A DNA stretch of 64,000 nt from Melghirimyces profundicolus. GTDB lineage: Bacteria; Bacillota; Bacilli; Thermoactinomycetales; DSM-45169. Below, piece after piece: positions 39,816 to 48,947 of the stretch (position 1 is the stretch's first letter; each line of letters starts with the position of its first letter). The translations under genes were made by a program, and so were the position numbers. Location: the NCBI RefSeq assembly GCF_003054245.1, contig NZ_QBKR01000001.1:62001-126000 (forward strand), in the 5' to 3' direction. The notes beneath the pieces are model-generated. The model made no database searches. It had not been told where the DNA came from and was given only the letters and a program-made list of their open reading frames with translations.

Positions 39816-39843
39816 TCAACCGCTCCACCGGAGCGGTTTTTGA
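39816..39843 (+). terminator. Terminator after glyQS
   Basis: The stem AACCGCTC / GAGCGGTT with a CACCG loop is followed by a T-run. Confidence 0.88.
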
Positions 39844-39854
39844 TTACGGTTTTT

Positions 39855-40763
39855 TCAGTTCACGAAGGTTTTCATCATCTCCCGCAGGTTTTTTTCGGTG
39901 GTGGAAGGGAGAACGACGGGGATTCGGGGGTTCAGGGTTTCGGCAAACTCCAGAAGCTCGGGATAGGCGGTTTCGGGAAACGGGATGTGGAGGCTTTGGG
40001 GAGTGTCCCCCCAACTGACCGCGTAGGAGAGGCGAACCATGGCGGTCTGCTCTTTGATCTGTTGGTAGAATTGGGGCCAGTCACGGGTGGCGTTGAGGAT
40101 TTCTTTCTCCGTCGCCGCCGCAAACAGGCTTCTGGACCGGTGCATGTAGGTGAACACATTGGAAGTGATCCGGGCGTGGGCGGCGTCAAAGCAAATCCGG
40201 GTCTCGGTCGCTTCCGTTACGCGAAGCAGGTGCCTGGGTGTCCTCAAGGCCGGGCAGATCCGTCCTTTCCCCGGTTCGAAATAGGCTGGAGCCCCCATCG
40301 GGGCGTTTTCCAGGAGCAACCGGATCCCGAGAGGACGGGCGATCGCTTCCAACCGCTTCAGTTGGTCGATGACGGTTTCGACGTACTGGGTTTTATAATC
40401 GTGAAGTGCGTTGAAATTGCGGGGGCGTTGATCCAGAAATTCAAACAATTCCCCCAAGGTGACCGCGGAGCCGTGGCAGATAAAATGCCCCGCATCGTCG
40501 GGGTAGAGGGAAGCCACCGTATGGAACCAATAAGACCAGGCTTCCTCATTGAAATTTTTCGCTTTCCCCAACGTCAGCTCCCGGGGAGCCCGAAAGGCGA
40601 TCGGCTTTGTGTCGGTGATCCGGAAGAGGTTCAGAAGTTCCTCGCGGTTATAGCGGGAAGAAGGAAGCTGGATGACGGTTCGTTTGAAGCCCTGATCGGC
40701 AACCTGGTGTAACTGGTGCAGTTCCGCCTCGGTTTGCGCGGCCGTCGGATTGGAAAACAGCAT
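39855..40763 (-). CDS. TIM-barrel protein of the sugar phosphate isomerase/epimerase type
   Basis: A 302-residue cytoplasmic protein whose strands resemble AP-endonuclease-2-like TIM barrels: IRLLLENAPMG with the metal-binding glutamate, RICFDAAHARI with an aspartate-histidine pair, and HGSAVTLGELFEFLD. The substrate cannot be inferred. The start is ATG 40763 with GGAGGA on the minus strand; longer starts lack a binding site. It is inserted between glyS and ccpN on the opposite strand, where Bacillus has none. Confidence 0.72.
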   Translation of the reverse strand: MLFSNPTAAQTEAELHQLHQVADQGFKRTVIQLPSSRYNREELLNLFRITDTKPIAFRAPRELTLGKAKNFNEEAWSYWFHTVASLYPDDAGHFICHGSAVTLGELFEFLDQRPRNFNALHDYKTQYVETVIDQLKRLEAIARPLGIRLLLENAPMGAPAYFEPGKGRICPALRTPRHLLRVTEATETRICFDAAHARITSNVFTYMHRSRSLFAAATEKEILNATRDWPQFYQQIKEQTAMVRLSYAVSWGDTPQSLHIPFPETAYPELLEFAETLNPRIPVVLPSTTEKNLREMMKTFVN

Positions 40764-40881
40764 CCCTGATTCCTCCAATGAAAAAAATCGATTGCCAGAC
40801 ATTCCACACATTCAGTATACCCGAATGGAAGGGACCCGCGACAAAAGTTGAATGGAAATGGTTGCAGAAAGCCGATTGCCA

Positions 40882-40899
40882 ATATAGTATATACTATAT
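40882..40899. promoter_or_regulatory. 18-base perfect palindrome in a divergent intergenic region
   Basis: ATATAGTATATACTATAT reads identically on both strands. It lies between the minus-strand TIM-barrel gene and ccpN. It has the form of a dimeric repressor operator, possibly overlapping -10 sequences. The regulator is unknown. Confidence 0.5.
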
Positions 40900-40941
40900 C
40901 GGAGTCATGCTCTTTAAGTATGGCATAATAGCCTGGGTCTC

Positions 40942-41595
40942 ATGGGGGGTGCAATTCAAATCGAGCTGACGGAACGCCAGGAAATGATCTTGCGCATCGT
41001 AAAAGATGAAGGGCCCATTACCGGGGAGCAAATCGCGGAAAAACTGAACCTGACCCGGGCCACTTTACGTCCGGATCTTGCCATTCTCACCATGTCCGGT
41101 TTTTTGGACGCCCGTCCCCGAGTGGGATACTTTTACTCGGGGAAAACAGGGAACCAACTCTTGGGGGAACATATCCGCAAGCTGTCCATCAAGGATTGGA
41201 AATCGGTTCCTGTCGTCTGTCAGGAGGAGACTTCCGTTTACGACGCCATTTGTCACATGTTTTTGGAAGACGTGGGAACCCTTTTCGTCGTGAAAGAAGG
41301 GGGAATTCTCGTCGGGGTGGTGTCCCGGAAGGACCTCTTGAAAAGTTCCATGGGAAACCAGAACCTCCAATCCATCCCGGTCGGGGTGGTAATGACCCGC
41401 ATGCCCAACATCGTCACCTGCGACCCGGAAGATTCGCTTTTGGACGCGGCAGCCAAACTGATCCGAAACCAAGTGGACGCCCTGCCGGTGGTCAAGGAGC
41501 GGGAGGGAGAAAGCGGTCCGGAGGTGGTCGGGCGGATCACGAAAACAACGATCACCAAAGCATTTGTTGAACTGGGCGAAGGAACGTCCGTTTAA
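40942..41595 (+). CDS. ccpN: Transcriptional repressor CcpN
   Basis: Repressor that in Bacillus shuts down gluconeogenic genes (gapB, pckA) on glucose. It is 217 residues. The N-terminal winged helix contains LTERQEMILRIVKDEGPITG and LNLTRATLRPDLAILTMSGF. Two CBS domains (about residues 80-210) sense adenine nucleotides in the family. The ATG has a weak binding site; an ATT codon at 40954 preceded by GGGGGG is a possible real start. It is followed by ppsR, as in Bacillus (yqzB-yqfL). Confidence 0.92.
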   Translation: MGGAIQIELTERQEMILRIVKDEGPITGEQIAEKLNLTRATLRPDLAILTMSGFLDARPRVGYFYSGKTGNQLLGEHIRKLSIKDWKSVPVVCQEETSVYDAICHMFLEDVGTLFVVKEGGILVGVVSRKDLLKSSMGNQNLQSIPVGVVMTRMPNIVTCDPEDSLLDAAAKLIRNQVDALPVVKEREGESGPEVVGRITKTTITKAFVELGEGTSV

Positions 41596-41613
41596 GCCAG
41601 GGAGGGAAGAGCC

Positions 41614-42438
41614 ATTAGTGCAACAAACGAACCCGTCATTTTCCTCTTGTCCGATTCGGTGGGAGAAACCGCGGAATTCGTGGTTCGAGCAGCTTCCAGC
41701 CAATTTAACGGGGGCGATGCCCACATCCGCCGGATCCCCTATGTGGACGACAGAAAAACCATTCGGGAAACGGTGGAGGCAGCCGCTGAAGTGGGCGGCA
41801 TGATCGCTTTTACCATGGTGGTGACTGACCTCCGGAAATACCTCAAGGAAGAGGCCGAGCGCCACAACGTGCCTGTGGTTGATATCATGGGACCGATGCT
41901 CAAGGGCCTCTCCACCCTTTACGGCCGGAGCCCGAAACGGGAACCGGGGCTGGTTCGAAAATTGGATGAAGATTATTTCCGTAAAGTGGAGGCCATTGAA
42001 TTTGCGGTCAAATACGACGACGGAAAGGATCCCCGCGGCCTGTTGCGGGCGGATGTGATCCTGATCGGGGTTTCCCGGACTTCTAAAACTCCATTGTCCA
42101 TGTATCTGGCCCACAAACGGCTGAAAGTGGCCAACGTTCCTCTGGTCCCCGAGGTGGAAGCGCCCGAGGAATTGTTTAGGGTGCCGGCGGAACGCTGCAT
42201 CGGTCTGACCATCGATCCCGACCAGTTGAATGAGATCCGGCGGGAGCGTCTCAAATCACTGGGTTTGACTTCCCGGGCCAATTACGCCAACATGGAGCGA
42301 ATTCTACAGGAGCTGGATTATGCCGAACAAGTGATGAAACGCATCGGTTGTCCGATCCTGGATGTGTCCAACAAAGCCGTCGAGGAAACCGCCAATATCA
42401 TTTTGGAGATGCTCAGAAAAGGAGGCGGCCATGCATGA
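41614..42438 (+). CDS. ppsR: Pyruvate, phosphate dikinase regulatory protein
   Basis: Bifunctional ADP-dependent kinase and Pi-dependent phosphorylase that turns PPDK off and on (YqfL in Bacillus). [18 protein letters not shown] at the N-terminus and the P-loop-like [15 protein letters not shown] are diagnostic. The usual first strand (xIFLLSDS) lies upstream of the only TTG (41647). The best start is therefore ATT 41614, which has GGGAGGGAAG seven bases upstream and no ATG/GTG/TTG alternative in frame. About 274 residues. The stop overlaps ppdK, its target. Confidence 0.9.
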   Translation: MSATNEPVIFLLSDSVGETAEFVVRAASSQFNGGDAHIRRIPYVDDRKTIRETVEAAAEVGGMIAFTMVVTDLRKYLKEEAERHNVPVVDIMGPMLKGLSTLYGRSPKREPGLVRKLDEDYFRKVEAIEFAVKYDDGKDPRGLLRADVILIGVSRTSKTPLSMYLAHKRLKVANVPLVPEVEAPEELFRVPAERCIGLTIDPDQLNEIRRERLKSLGLTSRANYANMERILQELDYAEQVMKRIGCPILDVSNKAVEETANIILEMLRKGGGHA

Positions 42439-45110
42439 GCAAAAAGTATGTCATTCCCTTTCATGAAGGCGGTTTGGAACAGAAGCATCTGATGGGGGGA
42501 AAGGGTGCCAACCTTGGAGAGATGACGAAAGCCGGCCTTCCGGTTCCTCCGGGATTCACCATCACCACGGCGGCCTGCCTGGAATACTATGATGCCGGAC
42601 GCATCCTGACCGATGAACGGAAAGAGGAGATCGGTGCCGCTCTTTTCTCACTGGAAAAGCAGACGGAGAAAAAGTTGGGGGATCCCTCCGACCCACTGTT
42701 GGTTTCTGTCCGTTCCGGAGCCGTGATCTCGATGCCGGGCATGATGGACACCGTTCTCAATCTGGGTTTGAACGACGAAACGGTCCAGGGACTGGAAAGG
42801 CTGACAGAGAATCCGAGGTTCGCTTATGACTGCTACCGGCGTTTCATCCAAATGTTCGGGGATGTGGTGTTGGGCATTCCCCACTGCCGTTTTGAGCGGG
42901 TGCTCCAGAGGAAGAAAGAAGAACAAGGCGTCTCCACGGACACGGAACTGACCGCGGATGACTGGAAATCGGTGATCGAGCGGTTCAAGGGAATCGTCAA
43001 AGAGGAGACCGGAAACGAGTTTCCCCAAGATCCGGCCGAACAGCTCAACCGCGCCATCATCGCAGTGTTTGATTCCTGGAACAACCAGCGGGCACGCATC
43101 TATCGGCGGATTCACAAGATCAGCGACGATCTGGGTACGGCGGTCAACGTCCAGATGATGGTTTTCGGCAACATGGGAGACGATTCCGGAACCGGCGTCG
43201 CCTTCACCCGAAACCCTTCCACGGGGGAAAAGGCCCTTTACGGGGAGTATCTGATCAACGCCCAGGGGGAAGATGTGGTGGCGGGGATCCGGACGCCGCA
43301 ACCCATTTCCTCGCTGTCCGAACGCATGCCGGCGATTTACGAGGAATTCCGGAAAATCGGCAACCGGTTGGAAGCCCATTACCGGGACATGCAGGACATT
43401 GAGTTCACCATTGAGCGTGGGAAGCTGTACATGCTGCAAACCCGGAACGGCAAGCGAACCGCTCACGCGGCCGTGAAGATTGCCACCGACCTGGTGAAAG
43501 AAGGGGTGATCGACAAGCGGACGGCTCTGACGCGGGTGGACCCGGAACAGCTGGATCAGATTCTGCATCGCCGGATCGATCCGAAGGCCGAATTGGACGT
43601 GTTGACCAAAGGCCTTCCCGCCTCTCCCGGTGCTGCATCCGGCAAAGTGGTCTTTGATGCCGACATCGCGGAAAGGTGGTCTCAGGACGGAAAAAAAGTG
43701 ATCCTGGTCCGGCCCGAGACGACACCGGAAGATATTCACGGCATCGTCGCTTCGGAAGGGGTTCTTACCAGCCGCGGCGGAATGACCAGCCACGCGGCCG
43801 TGGTGGCGCGGGGAATGGGCAAACCCTGCATCTGCGGTTGTGAAGAAGCGAAAATCGATCTTAAGAGCAAAGAATTGCGGGTGAAGGGGATGGTGGTTCG
43901 GGAGGGGGACGAGCTCTCCATCGACGGAGGCACCGGCCGAGTGATCCGTGGACAGGTGCCGTTGATCGACCCTGAGCTGTCGGACGAATTTCAACAGATT
44001 CTCGCCTGGGCTGATGAATTCCGCCGCCTGAAGGTCCGGACAAACGCGGACAATCCTGAAGATTCCGCCAAAGCCCGGGAATTCGGAGCAGAGGGGGTCG
44101 GCCTCTGCCGGACGGAGCACATGTTTATGGAAGCCGACCGGGTGCCCCTCGTCCGCGATATGATTCTGGCTGAAACGGCGGAAGAACGGCAGGCGGCCCT
44201 GGACAAACTTCTTCCGTTGCAGCAGAAAGATTTTAAAGGTATTTTTGAGGCGATGAGCGGGCTTCCGGTCACCATTCGCCTGCTGGACCCCCCGCTTCAT
44301 GAATTCCTTCCCAACCAGGAGGAGATTCTCACGGAAGTGGTGAAGCTGCAGATGACGGAGGGGGCCGACCCCGTGGAAGTGAAAAAGAAAGAGGAACTGC
44401 TCCGCAAAGTGCGCGGGTTGCATGAGTTCAACCCCATGCTGGGTCATCGGGGCTGCCGCCTCGGCCTGATCCACCCGGAAATCTATGCGATGCAGGTGGA
44501 AGCGATCTTCCTGGCCGCCGCAGAAGTGATTCAAGAAGGGGCGACGGTCCGACCCGAGATTATGATTCCTCTGGTCGGTCACGTGAACGAGCTCAGGGAG
44601 ATGCGTAAACTGGTGGAAGAAATGGCCACTCAGGTGGAAAGCCGGACGGGGCAACCGATCCCCTACACCGTCGGCACCATGATCGAAGTGCCCCGGGCGG
44701 CCCTGACCGCGGCTGAAATTGCCGAGGAAGCCGATTTCTTCTCCTTCGGCACCAACGACCTGACCCAAACCACTTTCGGATACAGCCGGGACGATGCGGA
44801 AGGAAAATTTCTGCACGAATATATCCATCATAAAATCCTCCCTGATAATCCGTTCATGACCCTGGATACGGATGGAGTGGGGCGTCTGGTCTCCATCGGT
44901 GTGAAGGAAGGCCGCCGAACCAAGCCGGCTCTGAAAACGGGGATCTGCGGGGAACACGGCGGGGAGAAACAATCGATCCTCTTTTGTCACCGGGCGGGAC
45001 TGGATTATGTCAGCTGTTCCCCCTTCCGGGTTCCTCTTGCCCGGCTGGCGGCGGCTCAGGCGGCCCTCATCGACATCGGCGAACCGGAACCGATCGGAAA
45101 AACCTCATAA
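42435..45110 (+). CDS. ppdK: Pyruvate, phosphate dikinase
   Basis: Interconverts pyruvate, ATP and Pi with PEP, AMP and PPi. It is 891 residues, complete. The N-terminal ATP-grasp domain has [20 protein letters not shown] and [15 protein letters not shown]. The central swivelling domain carries the catalytic histidine at 453 in [17 protein letters not shown], preceded by the threonine targeted by the regulator. The C-terminal PEP-binding barrel has [17 protein letters not shown] [13 protein letters not shown] and the cysteine in GICGEHGG. The ATG overlaps the ppsR stop by four bases, so enzyme and regulator are coupled. Confidence 0.97.
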   Translation: MSKKYVIPFHEGGLEQKHLMGGKGANLGEMTKAGLPVPPGFTITTAACLEYYDAGRILTDERKEEIGAALFSLEKQTEKKLGDPSDPLLVSVRSGAVISMPGMMDTVLNLGLNDETVQGLERLTENPRFAYDCYRRFIQMFGDVVLGIPHCRFERVLQRKKEEQGVSTDTELTADDWKSVIERFKGIVKEETGNEFPQDPAEQLNRAIIAVFDSWNNQRARIYRRIHKISDDLGTAVNVQMMVFGNMGDDSGTGVAFTRNPSTGEKALYGEYLINAQGEDVVAGIRTPQPISSLSERMPAIYEEFRKIGNRLEAHYRDMQDIEFTIERGKLYMLQTRNGKRTAHAAVKIATDLVKEGVIDKRTALTRVDPEQLDQILHRRIDPKAELDVLTKGLPASPGAASGKVVFDADIAERWSQDGKKVILVRPETTPEDIHGIVASEGVLTSRGGMTSHAAVVARGMGKPCICGCEEAKIDLKSKELRVKGMVVREGDELSIDGGTGRVIRGQVPLIDPELSDEFQQILAWADEFRRLKVRTNADNPEDSAKAREFGAEGVGLCRTEHMFMEADRVPLVRDMILAETAEERQAALDKLLPLQQKDFKGIFEAMSGLPVTIRLLDPPLHEFLPNQEEILTEVVKLQMTEGADPVEVKKKEELLRKVRGLHEFNPMLGHRGCRLGLIHPEIYAMQVEAIFLAAAEVIQEGATVRPEIMIPLVGHVNELREMRKLVEEMATQVESRTGQPIPYTVGTMIEVPRAALTAAEIAEEADFFSFGTNDLTQTTFGYSRDDAEGKFLHEYIHHKILPDNPFMTLDTDGVGRLVSIGVKEGRRTKPALKTGICGEHGGEKQSILFCHRAGLDYVSCSPFRVPLARLAAAQAALIDIGEPEPIGKTS

Positions 45111-45117
45111 ACCCCAA

Positions 45118-45150
45118 AGACACCCGGGAATGCTCCCGGGTGTTTCTCTA
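45118..45150 (+). terminator. Terminator after ppdK
   Basis: The stem ACACCCGGGA / TCCCGGGTGT with an ATGC loop is followed by a short T-rich stretch. Confidence 0.85.
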
Positions 45151-45482
45151 TTTCACGGAATGGAGAACCACTTTTTAATAATGTCAAGGTATGGAAGGAT
45201 TTTTTTTGAAACACGGCGTATAATACAGTAGGAAACCGTTGTTTCTCCCCCGTTTTTTCGACAAATGTTTGAAAAATGGTAACCGCTTAGATGGTGGAAG
45301 GATTCCCTGTCATGTTGTAGAATTATATGATATGCAGTCGGTATCGGATCCGTTCCCCACCCATTTGCCAAGTTTTCTCTGTTCGATTTTTGAAGGGTTA
45401 TGACGAATTTTGGCGAATACGTTTTTGTTGGATGCCGAAAACCGAAGGATATACTTACTCATGGCTGGGAGGCGGTGATTTC
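45151..45482 (+). other. Intergenic region upstream of dnaG
   Basis: This 330-base AT-richer stretch is open in the dnaG frame but without a binding site until 45483. A TATAAT is at 45219-45224 without a matching -35 at 17 bases. No RNA gene or repeat was recognised. It probably holds the promoters of the dnaG-sigA operon. Confidence 0.45.
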
Positions 45483-47318
45483 ATGCGGGGTCGCATCCCT
45501 GACGAAGTCATCGACCGGGTCCGGGAGCATTTCGACATCGTCGATGTGGTGGGCCAATCCGTCCGCCTGAAAAGAAGCGGGCGAAACTTTTTTGGTCTTT
45601 GTCCGTTTCATTCTGAGAGGACCCCTTCCTTTTCCGTATCCCCGGAAAAACAGATTTACTATTGTTTCGGCTGCGGTGCCGGCGGAGACGTGTTCAAGTT
45701 CCTGATGGAAACCGAGCAGCTGAGTTTTGTGGAGGCGGTTGTCCAATTGGCCGAAGAAGCGGGGGTTGAGGTGCCTGGCCAGGAAGAGGATGTCCACGAC
45801 CCCGAAGAGGCACGGAAACGAAAGCTCCGGGAGGTGACGGACCTGGCGGCCCGCGTGTATCATCATCTGCTGATGGAAACCGAGCACGGGGAGGCGGCCA
45901 GGCGTTACCTGAAGGAGCGGGGGATTACCCCGGAAACCATGGTCGAATTCCAATTGGGCTACGCTCCCGATTCGTACCATTTCCTTCGATCTTTCTTAAA
46001 ACGCCGGAATTACGATGAAGTGCTGGCCGAAGAGGCAGGGCTGCTGGCCCGGAGGGAGTCCGGCCGGGGGTCGGGATCCCGGTTTGACCGATTCCGCAAC
46101 CGTGTGATCTTTCCGATCCATGATACCCAGGGGAGGGTGATCGGCTTCGGCGGACGGTTGCTGGGGGAGGGCCAGCCCAAATACCTGAACAGCCCGGAGA
46201 CCGCTCTCTTTCACAAAGGCAAATTTCTTTTCAACCTTCACCGTGCCAGGAAAGCGATTCGCTCCGCGGATCAGGCCGTTCTGTTCGAGGGTTACATGGA
46301 CGTGATCTCCGCTTGGCAGGCGGGGATCAAAAACGGTCTGGCGAATCTGGGCACCTCGTTGACAGAGGCTCAGGCACGGGTGATCCGCCGAAACGCCGAA
46401 ACCGCCGTTCTCTGTTACGATTCGGACCCGGCGGGCCAAAACGCGGCAGAACGCGCCATGGAAATGATCCGGGAGCAGGGATGTGTCGTCAAGGTGGCAC
46501 AGATGCCGCCGGGGATGGATCCCGACGATTACATCCGGCAGCGGGGCGGTCCGGCTTTTTCGGGGGAGGTGATCGCACAGGCGCTTCCTTATGTGTCTTT
46601 TAAGCTGGAAGTTCTCAAGGAAGGCTTCGATCTGAAAGACGAGGAAGGGCGGATGCGATACCTGACCCGGGCCGTCGAAGTGATCGCCGGACTGCCCCGT
46701 GCCATCGAGCGGGACCATTACCTTCGCCGGCTGGCCGAAGAGTTCCATTTGTCCCTGGACGCACTCAAACAGGAACACCGGCGCATCGCGTCGAAGAAGA
46801 AGAAAGAAACCGACGGGGATAAAGGAATGGGGAAGTGGAATAATGGATATCATGGCGGCAAACACATGGTCGGTCGACAGCGCCGCCCCCTGGCGCATGA
46901 AGAGGCGGAGAAACGTCTTTTGGTTGCGATGATGCACGATCGGCAGGTGGCCGAACGGGTCAGGGAAACCGTGGGGGCCGGATTCAACGTTGAAATATAC
47001 GGTGCCTTGGCCGCCTACCTCTATGCTTATTACGCCGAAGGCCATCCCGCTGATCCCGGGCGTTTCATCCGCTGTCTGAAGGATGACCGCCTCTTGGAAG
47101 AAGCCAGCGGCCTGGTCATACTGGATGCGCCGGCGGAAGTGACGGAAGAGGAAGTCGCCGATTACATTCGACATATCCTTAATTATCCTCTTTTTAAAGA
47201 AATCGAGTTAAAGAAAGAACAAGTCCGACAGGCAGAGCGTGCCGGTGACATTGCCAAAGCCGCCCGTTTGGGGATTGAACTGATGCGACTGAGGGAACAG
47301 GTTCAAAAAGAGGCTTGA
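45483..47318 (+). CDS. dnaG: DNA primase
   Basis: RNA primer synthesis at the replication fork. It is 611 residues. The CHC2 zinc finger has C40, H43, C61 and C64. The TOPRIM domain has VLFEGYMDVISAWQAG and CYDSDPAGQNAA. The C-terminal domain is expected to bind DnaB helicase. The start is ATG 45483 behind GGAGGCGGTGAT. The sigA gene follows after 33 bases, the classic macromolecular synthesis operon arrangement. Confidence 0.97.
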   Translation: MRGRIPDEVIDRVREHFDIVDVVGQSVRLKRSGRNFFGLCPFHSERTPSFSVSPEKQIYYCFGCGAGGDVFKFLMETEQLSFVEAVVQLAEEAGVEVPGQEEDVHDPEEARKRKLREVTDLAARVYHHLLMETEHGEAARRYLKERGITPETMVEFQLGYAPDSYHFLRSFLKRRNYDEVLAEEAGLLARRESGRGSGSRFDRFRNRVIFPIHDTQGRVIGFGGRLLGEGQPKYLNSPETALFHKGKFLFNLHRARKAIRSADQAVLFEGYMDVISAWQAGIKNGLANLGTSLTEAQARVIRRNAETAVLCYDSDPAGQNAAERAMEMIREQGCVVKVAQMPPGMDPDDYIRQRGGPAFSGEVIAQALPYVSFKLEVLKEGFDLKDEEGRMRYLTRAVEVIAGLPRAIERDHYLRRLAEEFHLSLDALKQEHRRIASKKKKETDGDKGMGKWNNGYHGGKHMVGRQRRPLAHEEAEKRLLVAMMHDRQVAERVRETVGAGFNVEIYGALAAYLYAYYAEGHPADPGRFIRCLKDDRLLEEASGLVILDAPAEVTEEEVADYIRHILNYPLFKEIELKKEQVRQAERAGDIAKAARLGIELMRLREQVQKEA

Positions 47319-47351
47319 TGCAATGGAGCTATGGAAGGAGGGAATCCCAAG

Positions 47352-48470
47352 TTGGCAAACGAGCAGAACGTGGACATGGAACAAGAGCTCACATTGGAGC
47401 AAGTGAAAGAACAATTAACGGACCTCGGGAAAAAACGCGGGGTCCTCACCTATAAAGAGATCATGGAAAAAATGTCCGCTTTTGACCAAGAACCCCAACA
47501 AGTGGATGAATTTTTTGAGAGCCTGAGTGAACAGGGAATCGAAGTGATCAATGAAGACGATGAAAACATGGTCTTCGCCCAGAATGGAGAACCGGATGAA
47601 GAAGAGCTTTTGGAAGATGACCTGAGCGTTCCGCCGGGTGTAAAAATCAACGATCCGGTCCGGATGTATCTTAAGGAGATCGGACGGGTTCCGCTCTTGT
47701 CCGCCGAAGAAGAGGTGGAGTTGGCCAAGCGGATCGAAGAGGGAGATGAAGAGGCCAAACGCCGCCTCGCCGAAGCCAACCTCCGCCTGGTGGTCAGCAT
47801 CGCCAAAAGGTATGTGGGTCGGGGAATGCTGTTTCTCGACCTGATCCAGGAAGGAAACATGGGGCTGATCAAAGCGGTGGAGAAGTTTGACTACCGCAAA
47901 GGATATAAGTTCAGCACCTATGCCACTTGGTGGATCCGGCAGGCGATCACCCGCGCCATCGCCGACCAGGCGCGTACCATTCGGATTCCGGTGCACATGG
48001 TGGAGACGATCAACAAACTGATCCGTGTCTCCCGCCAGCTTCTCCAGGAGTTGGGACGGGAACCCACGCCGGAAGAGATCGCCCAGGAGATGGACCTCAG
48101 TCCCGACAAAGTAAGGGAAATCATGAAAATCGCGCAGGAGCCCGTCTCTCTCGAAACTCCCATCGGAGAGGAAGACGACTCCCATCTGGGGGACTTCATT
48201 CCGGATGACGATGCCCAGGCCCCGGCGGATGCCGCGGCTTACGAACTGTTGAAGGAACAGCTGAAGGATGTGCTGGACACTCTTTCCGACAGGGAAGAAA
48301 ACGTACTGCGCCTCCGCTTCGGGCTGGATGACGGCCGGACCCGCACCCTGGAGGAAGTGGGCAAAGTATTCGGGGTTACCCGGGAACGAATCCGGCAAAT
48401 CGAAGCGAAGGCTTTACGGAAGTTGCGTCATCCCAGCCGGAGCAAGCGGCTGAAAGACTTCCTCGAATAA
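47352..48470 (+). CDS. sigA: RNA polymerase sigma factor SigA (RpoD)
   Basis: Primary housekeeping sigma factor. It is 372 residues, near-identical in layout to Bacillus SigA. Region 1.2 [16 protein letters not shown], region 2 [20 protein letters not shown], region 3 with [20 protein letters not shown] and region 4 [19 protein letters not shown] are intact. The start is TTG 47352, following AAGGAGGG; the upstream ATG 47331 overlaps that site. It recognises TTGACA/TATAAT boxes like those seen before rpsU, rnpB and lepA. Confidence 0.98.
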   Translation: MANEQNVDMEQELTLEQVKEQLTDLGKKRGVLTYKEIMEKMSAFDQEPQQVDEFFESLSEQGIEVINEDDENMVFAQNGEPDEEELLEDDLSVPPGVKINDPVRMYLKEIGRVPLLSAEEEVELAKRIEEGDEEAKRRLAEANLRLVVSIAKRYVGRGMLFLDLIQEGNMGLIKAVEKFDYRKGYKFSTYATWWIRQAITRAIADQARTIRIPVHMVETINKLIRVSRQLLQELGREPTPEEIAQEMDLSPDKVREIMKIAQEPVSLETPIGEEDDSHLGDFIPDDDAQAPADAAAYELLKEQLKDVLDTLSDREENVLRLRFGLDDGRTRTLEEVGKVFGVTRERIRQIEAKALRKLRHPSRSKRLKDFLE

Positions 48471-48488
48471 AGAAAATCCCTCGCTGGA

Positions 48489-48522
48489 AAAGCACTCATT
48501 GACGGGTGCTTTTTATTTTTTG
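48489..48522 (+). terminator. Terminator after sigA
   Basis: The stem AGCAC / GTGCT with a ten-base spacer is followed by TTTTATTTTTT. The stem is short. Confidence 0.6.
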
Positions 48523-48654
48523 CCACTTTTTCTGGTTCAATTTTATCCCTTTTCCGAACCCAATGCAAACCCGGGGATCCCACAGGAATCCGTAAAAACG
48601 CCTGCTTTCTAAAAATTCTTGAAGGATTCCTCTTCTTGTTCCTATAATAATGAT

Positions 48655-48868
48655 TGAAAGCGTTCTCATCAAGAGCTGCAGGCGTGAAGATGCTGATTAC
48701 CCGGGAAATCGCTGCGACCGAAATGGGGAGGAGGGCGGTCTTTATTAACAGAATAATACAATAAACGGCAGGCGATCCCGACTCCGGGGCGGCAGAATGT
48801 GCAAAGAGTGCAACCGGAGCGGCTTCGGTTAAATGCCGCCGGCTCACTTTTTCACAAGCTTTCAGGTA
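48655..48868. repeat. Dispersed palindromic repeat, copy D (diverged)
   Basis: The right arm ACCGGAGCGGCTTCGGTTAA, ATGCCGCCGGCTCACTTTTT and CACAAGCTTTC lies at 48812-48862. A left part with GAAAGCGTT and ATTACCCGGGAAATCGC at 48656-48713 resembles the AGCGTTTACCCGAAATAG of copy C. The interior differs. Confidence 0.6.
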
Positions 48869-48947
48869 TTGGAAGGGGATCGTGTTTAACCACCACCTCG
48901 ACGAGATGGCGAATCTGCAGGCCTGTCAAAGAAGAGGAGGCATCGTG

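Noticed and set aside
42648-44990. 780-codon open frame opposite ppdK
   Set aside because: Antisense shadow of a complete, well-conserved PPDK; H/F/Q-rich translation typical of such shadows.
45206-45224. Sigma-A promoter TTGAAA/TATAAT before dnaG
   Set aside because: The spacer is only seven bases, incompatible with sigma-A recognition.
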